Assembly: GCA_019359765.1 (NCBI GenBank)
Contig: JAHHGU010000014.1
Span: 1 to 64,000 of the forward strand
DNA from: Aphanothece sp. CMT-3BRIN-NPC111
GTDB taxonomy: Bacteria; Cyanobacteriota; Cyanobacteriia; Cyanobacteriales; JAHHGU01
Length of the DNA stretch: 64,000 nucleotides
Direction: 5' to 3'
This document shows, in pieces, positions 60,404-64,000 of the stretch; within the stretch, counting starts at the first letter, position 1; each line of letters starts with the position of its first letter. Both the position numbers and the translations under genes were made by a program. The notes beneath the pieces are model-generated. The model was not told the origin of the DNA and did not search any database. It saw only the letters and a list, made by a program, of their open reading frames with translations.

Positions 60404-61048
60404 ATGCTATCTGTTTCTAACCCGGCTCAACTTCAGCAGTTACGTACAGGCGATCGCTTGAAGTATCATGGCGTCGAATGGCAGATTACAGATTATAGTA
60501 CCTACGATGACCCCTACGGCTATGAGACAACAGAGTGGTTGTTGCGGTCTAAAGGGGGTAGTGAATATTACTTACTACGAGAATTTGACCCCCAAAATCC
60601 AGAATCCATAGTTAATTGGTATCTAGCTGAGGAACTAAGCAACCCTACTATCTTCCAGCCAAACTCCCAAGAGAATTTAGTTCCCTATATATGGCAGGAT
60701 ATGCAAGAGCAAAAGGAACCTTACCCAGAATTGCAACTATTTGGGAAAGTGTACTACTTTGAGTCACAGACTCAAGGCAACTATGAGGGAGATGAGGATC
60801 AAAGCCTTCGTACCACTTGGGACTACTGGGACTTAGAGCATCAAAGAAACTTAGCCCTCGAAGCCTGGTCTAATGGTCAACTGCATGTTTACTCCACTAA
60901 AGTTGTTAAGCCACAAGAGTTTTCTGATATACAGAAAGAAGGTATAAGCTCTGAGATCAATCGCCGTTTATCTTCATTCCCAATTTGGGAATTTTTCGGT
61001 GCTTTGGCGCTTATTAGCCTAGGAACTTTAATGATGATATTTGGATAA
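60404..61048 (+). CDS. DUF4178 domain protein with C-terminal membrane helix
   Basis: A 214-residue protein. The DUF4178 fold is indicated by LRTGDRLKYHGVEWQITDYS, then WLLRSKGGSEYYLLREFD and a central VYYFESQTQGNYEGDEDQ. A single C-terminal membrane segment (FFGALALISLGTLMMIF) tethers it. DUF4178 proteins are of unknown function but commonly occur beside DUF350 and spermidine synthase-like genes, as here. Only 8 bp separate it from the spermidine synthase-like gene. The function is likely to bind or present a modified compound at the membrane; that part is inference. Confidence 0.8.
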   Translation: MLSVSNPAQLQQLRTGDRLKYHGVEWQITDYSTYDDPYGYETTEWLLRSKGGSEYYLLREFDPQNPESIVNWYLAEELSNPTIFQPNSQENLVPYIWQDMQEQKEPYPELQLFGKVYYFESQTQGNYEGDEDQSLRTTWDYWDLEHQRNLALEAWSNGQLHVYSTKVVKPQEFSDIQKEGISSEINRRLSSFPIWEFFGALALISLGTLMMIFG

Positions 61049-61056
61049 ATTAAGAA

Positions 61057-62499
61057 ATGCCAATTTCTCTATTTATTGAACAGCATAGCAGCGGTATCGC
61101 TTTTTATATTAATGGCGATTTGCAGTTTGATACGGCTGATGAAGCTTTGTATCACGAGTATTTGGTTATTCCACCTGTTGCTTTGGCGCAACAACGATTT
61201 TTCCAGACAGATTTGCGTGTCCTGATCTGTGGTGGCGGGGATGGATTAGCGGCACGGGATGTGTTGCGATTTCCACAAGTTCAACATATTGATTTAGTAG
61301 ATTACAATCCAGAAGTATTAGAACTGGCAAGGACTGTATTTAAGCCGTATAACAACGCCAGCTTAGAGAGCGATCGCATTACAGTATACACCCAAGAAGC
61401 GTTTGAGTTTGTCTCAGCTATTCCAGATAATTATTATCACGTTATCATTTGCGACTTTACTTATCCGACTTGTCAAGAAGATACGAGCATCTACAGTCGG
61501 GAATGGTTTCAACAAATCAATCGTGTTCTCTATCCCGATGGAATTGTTAGCACTAACGGTGTTTCCCCTGAAAATCGTACTACTGGGTTTTGGTGTTTAT
61601 ATCAAACGTTATTATCAGCGGGATTGATGGTAAAGCCGTTACAAGTAGATATTCCTTCTTTTAGACGGCATGGCTATGGAAATTGGGGCTTCTTTTTAGC
61701 TTCTAATCGGGATATCAAAAGATTTGAGTTAGAGAGAATTGCACTTCCGCAAAGTTTGCAAGCGTTAACAGGCGAAGATTTATGGCAAGCTTTTATATTT
61801 CCAGATAAAATTGCCCAAGTCCGTCATGAGGCGGCAATTCATAGCTTGGACTATCCTCAGTTGTTTTATTACTTGCTTAATCACACGTTTACCTTACCTA
61901 AAGACAATGATCTAAACGTAACGGTTGATTTTATAGATATCCAAGAATCAGGTAACGGGCTATTAGCCAAATCTGATTTACTGAAAATAGAATCAGTAGC
62001 AAAAGCGTGGAGAGAGCAAATATATCAATATTCAGGTTCTACCGACAATCACGCTGATATTAGCCAACTATTGCCCGTACAACATCGCTACCATAGCCCC
62101 AAAATGACAAAAGAATGGCTAGCGTATCTTAAACAATTATTAGCAGAGATAGATTTAAACAGTTTATTAAATAGTTTGTTAGAGCGATCGCACCAATTAC
62201 CAGAGCGAATGGCTAGCGAACTAAGGCAATTAGCAGATAAAATTCGTACCAAGCAACCCTTGGCTAGCTTACCACCTCAAACAACTCAGTTATTGATGGT
62301 GCTATCAATCACATTGTTAATGGCAAACTTAATCACACCAGATGCAGTTTTTGCTAAAGGTTATTACTCTGGTAGCAGCGGTTCTTCAGATGATTATGAT
62401 GGTGAGGTTGAGGGAGAGGCTAAAATCTGGGGATTTTTTCTAACCGCAATGGGAGGTTTTTGGCTGTATAGTATCTTTACCCGCTCGAATGATGAATGA
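61057..62499 (+). CDS. Spermidine synthase-like aminopropyltransferase with extended C-terminus
   Basis: A 480-residue protein. Residues 1-230 match the spermidine synthase Rossmann fold: LRVLICGGGDGLAARDVLRF (SAM-type nucleotide loop), VDYNPEVLELARTVF, VIICDFTYPTCQEDTSIYS at the catalytic Asp region, and VSTNGVSPENRTTGFWCLYQ. The C-terminal half is extra: a helical segment to about 420, then a membrane helix TQLLMVLSITLLMANLITPD and a second, GFFLTAMGGFWLYSIF, with a Gly/Ser-rich loop between. It overlaps the FemAB-like gene by about 10 nt. It may act on an acceptor other than putrescine. Confidence 0.83.
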   Translation: MPISLFIEQHSSGIAFYINGDLQFDTADEALYHEYLVIPPVALAQQRFFQTDLRVLICGGGDGLAARDVLRFPQVQHIDLVDYNPEVLELARTVFKPYNNASLESDRITVYTQEAFEFVSAIPDNYYHVIICDFTYPTCQEDTSIYSREWFQQINRVLYPDGIVSTNGVSPENRTTGFWCLYQTLLSAGLMVKPLQVDIPSFRRHGYGNWGFFLASNRDIKRFELERIALPQSLQALTGEDLWQAFIFPDKIAQVRHEAAIHSLDYPQLFYYLLNHTFTLPKDNDLNVTVDFIDIQESGNGLLAKSDLLKIESVAKAWREQIYQYSGSTDNHADISQLLPVQHRYHSPKMTKEWLAYLKQLLAEIDLNSLLNSLLERSHQLPERMASELRQLADKIRTKQPLASLPPQTTQLLMVLSITLLMANLITPDAVFAKGYYSGSSGSSDDYDGEVEGEAKIWGFFLTAMGGFWLYSIFTRSNDE

Positions 62500-63562
62500 T
62501 TTAACAGGCATTAATATTAAAAATATTACTGTTAGTTATTTAACGATTAGGCAACTCACTTTAGCCGACTCGGAGAGTTGGGACTTTTTTGTACAAGCTG
62601 CGCCTTATGGGTGCTTTATGCAATCCTGGGCCTGGGCAGATTTTAAAGAGTTAGAAGGATATAAAACGTTTAGATACGGTTTGTTTTTAGATACTAAATT
62701 AGTAGGCGGGTGCATTTTTTATTTTTATCCTCATCCCAGCAAAGCTAATTTATTAATTGCTCCCGGTGGCCCTATATTGCCGTGTATTGATGAGTTAATT
62801 TCTGCTAGGACTCAGGAATCTATGCAGATGTTGATGAAACAAGCATCTATTTTAGTAAAAGAACTGAGTGCGATCGCACTACGCATTGAACCGTTATGGA
62901 CTCAAAAACCCGATTACCTGACTGGGTTTGTCAGGGCACCCGCTGATTTATTACCATCGGAAACCCTTCTAGTTGACTTACGCCCATCCGAGGCAGAAAT
63001 ATTAGCTGCCATGAAGCCGAAAGGACGCTATAACTTACGGCTGAGTTGGCGCTATGGCATAGAAACAGAATTTACAACAGATACACAAGCCATTCCCTTG
63101 TTTTATGACTTTTTCTGGGAAACTGTAAAACGCCAGCAGTTTTTTGGCGAACCCTACGGATTTTTCATCAACCTCTGCCAAACTTTATTTAAGGCAAATA
63201 CGGCAGAAATTGGTTTAGCCCGGTGGCGAGGGGAAGTATTAGCAGCAATCATAGTCGTGTACTGTGGTCATCGTGCTACTTATCTCTACGGCGGACGCAG
63301 CTTTGAACACCCAGAAGTTATGGCACCCTATGCATTACACTGGGCAGCAATGCAACGGGCAAAAGCCCGAAGCTGCACTGTTTATGATTTCTATGGCTTT
63401 ACTCGCGATCCTCATCATGCTTATAGTAAATTTTCCCGATTTAAAAGCCAGTTTGGGGGTGTGCCTGTGACAACTATTGGCGCACACGATTACTTTTTTT
63501 ACGACCAGCTAGCAGATACGTTAATAGGTTTGCTCAAAAACCTTGGAGGAAACAACCCGTGA
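62489..63562 (+). CDS. FemAB/FemX-like GNAT peptidyltransferase
   Basis: A 357-residue acyltransferase-fold protein of the FemABX group, enzymes that form amide bonds by transferring an aminoacyl group to an amine. The double-GNAT layout is visible: FFVQAAPYGCFMQSWAWADF, NLLIAPGGPILPCIDELISA, MKPKGRYNLRLSWRYGIETE (the K-x-R-x-N-L family signature), then YLYGGRSFEHPEVMAPYALH and FYGFTRDPHHAYSKFSRFKS. The ATG at 62489 is followed by a second Met one codon on. It overlaps the spermidine synthase-like gene and the DUF350 gene. In this context it may conjugate a polyamine or amino acid to a lipid or peptidoglycan; that is inference. Confidence 0.85.
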   Translation: MMNDLTGINIKNITVSYLTIRQLTLADSESWDFFVQAAPYGCFMQSWAWADFKELEGYKTFRYGLFLDTKLVGGCIFYFYPHPSKANLLIAPGGPILPCIDELISARTQESMQMLMKQASILVKELSAIALRIEPLWTQKPDYLTGFVRAPADLLPSETLLVDLRPSEAEILAAMKPKGRYNLRLSWRYGIETEFTTDTQAIPLFYDFFWETVKRQQFFGEPYGFFINLCQTLFKANTAEIGLARWRGEVLAAIIVVYCGHRATYLYGGRSFEHPEVMAPYALHWAAMQRAKARSCTVYDFYGFTRDPHHAYSKFSRFKSQFGGVPVTTIGAHDYFFYDQLADTLIGLLKNLGGNNP

Positions 63563-64000
63563 ACCAATGGTTGCTGAATGGACTTAATCAGTCAGGAGTA
63601 GTTTTACTAGAGTTAGTTGTCGGTTTTGGCTTATTCTGGCTAGGGCAGCTAGCCTACCAAAAGCTGTTTCGGCGGATTGACTTAAATTTGGAACTGTTTG
63701 TTAAAGATAATCCAGCCGTAGCGATTTCGCTGGTGGGTTACTACCTGGGGATTGTCATTGCCTTGGGCGGTGTTTTAGGTCAACCCGCAGACACTTGGCA
63801 GGAGAAATCTCTCAACTTGGCAAGCTATGGCGCAACAGTAATTATATTTATGTTAGCTGGGGCTTGGGCAGGCGATCGCTTGATTTTACGCTCCTTTGAA
63901 TGTAAGCGTGAAATTATAGAAGAACGTAACGTGGGGGCCGCTTCTGTAGAAGCAGGCAATCACATCGCTAACGGACTGATTCTTAATACAGCCTTAGCAG
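63559..64000 (+). CDS. DUF350 membrane protein, cut by the window edge
   Basis: A frame beginning GTG at 63559, preceded by GGAGGA (63545-63550), and overlapping the FemAB-like stop by 4 nt. The visible 147 residues have membrane helices (VVLLELVVGFGLFWLGQLAY, VAISLVGYYLGIVIALGGVL, LASYGATVIIFMLAGAWAG) and the DUF350 hallmarks DNPAVAISLVGYYLGI, AGDRLIL and ERNVGAASVEAGNHIANGLI. It continues beyond position 64000. DUF350 proteins (YjfL type) are paired with ATP-grasp or polyamine enzymes in other genomes. The initiation is unambiguous from the overlap and ribosome site. Confidence 0.88.
   Translation, partial: MNQWLLNGLNQSGVVLLELVVGFGLFWLGQLAYQKLFRRIDLNLELFVKDNPAVAISLVGYYLGIVIALGGVLGQPADTWQEKSLNLASYGATVIIFMLAGAWAGDRLILRSFECKREIIEERNVGAASVEAGNHIANGLILNTALA

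Noticed and set aside
1..64000. tRNA, rRNA genes and transposase genes
   Set aside because: By eye no tRNA T-loop with a matching acceptor stem, no rRNA core sequence and no transposase motif was found; a covariance-model scan could still reveal a missed small RNA.

Overview
The window is chromosomal DNA of a cyanobacterium, probably a filamentous or otherwise complex one. The HIP1 octamer GCGATCGC and its GCGATCG variants recur throughout. Typical cyanobacterial families are present (DUF3110, an EGY-like site-2 protease, a phytol/polyprenol kinase-like protein), together with heptameric short tandem repeats (STRRs, TTTTGAG-type). No rRNA, tRNA, transposase gene or CRISPR array was recognised.

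Region 1 (about 1-33.2 kb) is a large exopolysaccharide locus. Nearly everything from 45 to 27363 is on the minus strand: about ten glycosyltransferases, four sulfotransferases, two left-handed beta-helix acyltransferases, an FkbM methyltransferase, a sugar C-methyltransferase, the GDP-fucose pair (Gmd and a GDP-fucose synthase-like epimerase), a Wzy-like polymerase and a Wzm/Wzt ABC exporter. From a divergent promoter region, a Wza-like export protein with extra SLBB repeats and a Wzc-like tyrosine autokinase run on the plus strand, followed by a uronate epimerase gene broken by one in-frame stop. The predicted product is a sulfated, possibly fucosylated and methylated, surface polysaccharide. 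The locus shows decay: a duplicated glycosyltransferase/phosphotransferase block with deleted copies, a nonsense codon near the end of the surviving phosphotransferase gene, small broken reading frames at 13.2-13.6 kb, and a MITE-like element.

Region 2 (33.5-41.9 kb) holds a giant TamB-like protein with near-identical 216-bp internal repeats, an AT-rich gene fusing an SMC/ABC-type ATPase to a DUF4435-like TOPRIM domain (architecture reminiscent of a fused PARIS AriA-AriB), and an orphan sugar ABC permease.

Region 3 (42.0-48.0 kb) is an NAD block: nadE, an FMN-dependent 2-hydroxyacid oxidase, an NrtR-like regulator with a degenerate Nudix box, nadD and pncB. STRR heptamers lie inside nadE and form the stop codon of pncB.

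Region 4 (48.4-52.9 kb) has a 50-residue ORF, a polyprenol kinase-like gene, yidD, and a complete-looking type II restriction-modification system: controller protein with upstream C-box-like palindromes, an HNH/zinc-type candidate endonuclease, and a convergent C5-cytosine methyltransferase. Upstream of the methyltransferase are a perfect 9-bp palindrome and a solitary 37-nt CRISPR-like repeat.

Region 5 (52.9-64.0 kb) carries a VanX-like dipeptidase, a DUF3110 gene and murQ (peptidoglycan turnover), two tandem WG-repeat proteins, an EGY-like membrane metalloprotease, a PIN-like membrane protein, and at the end a tightly packed DUF4178 / spermidine-synthase-like / FemAB-like / DUF350 operon. 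This last group looks like a membrane-associated polyamine-related or amide-forming pathway of unknown product and is the best candidate for an under-described system. The DUF350 gene runs off the right edge.
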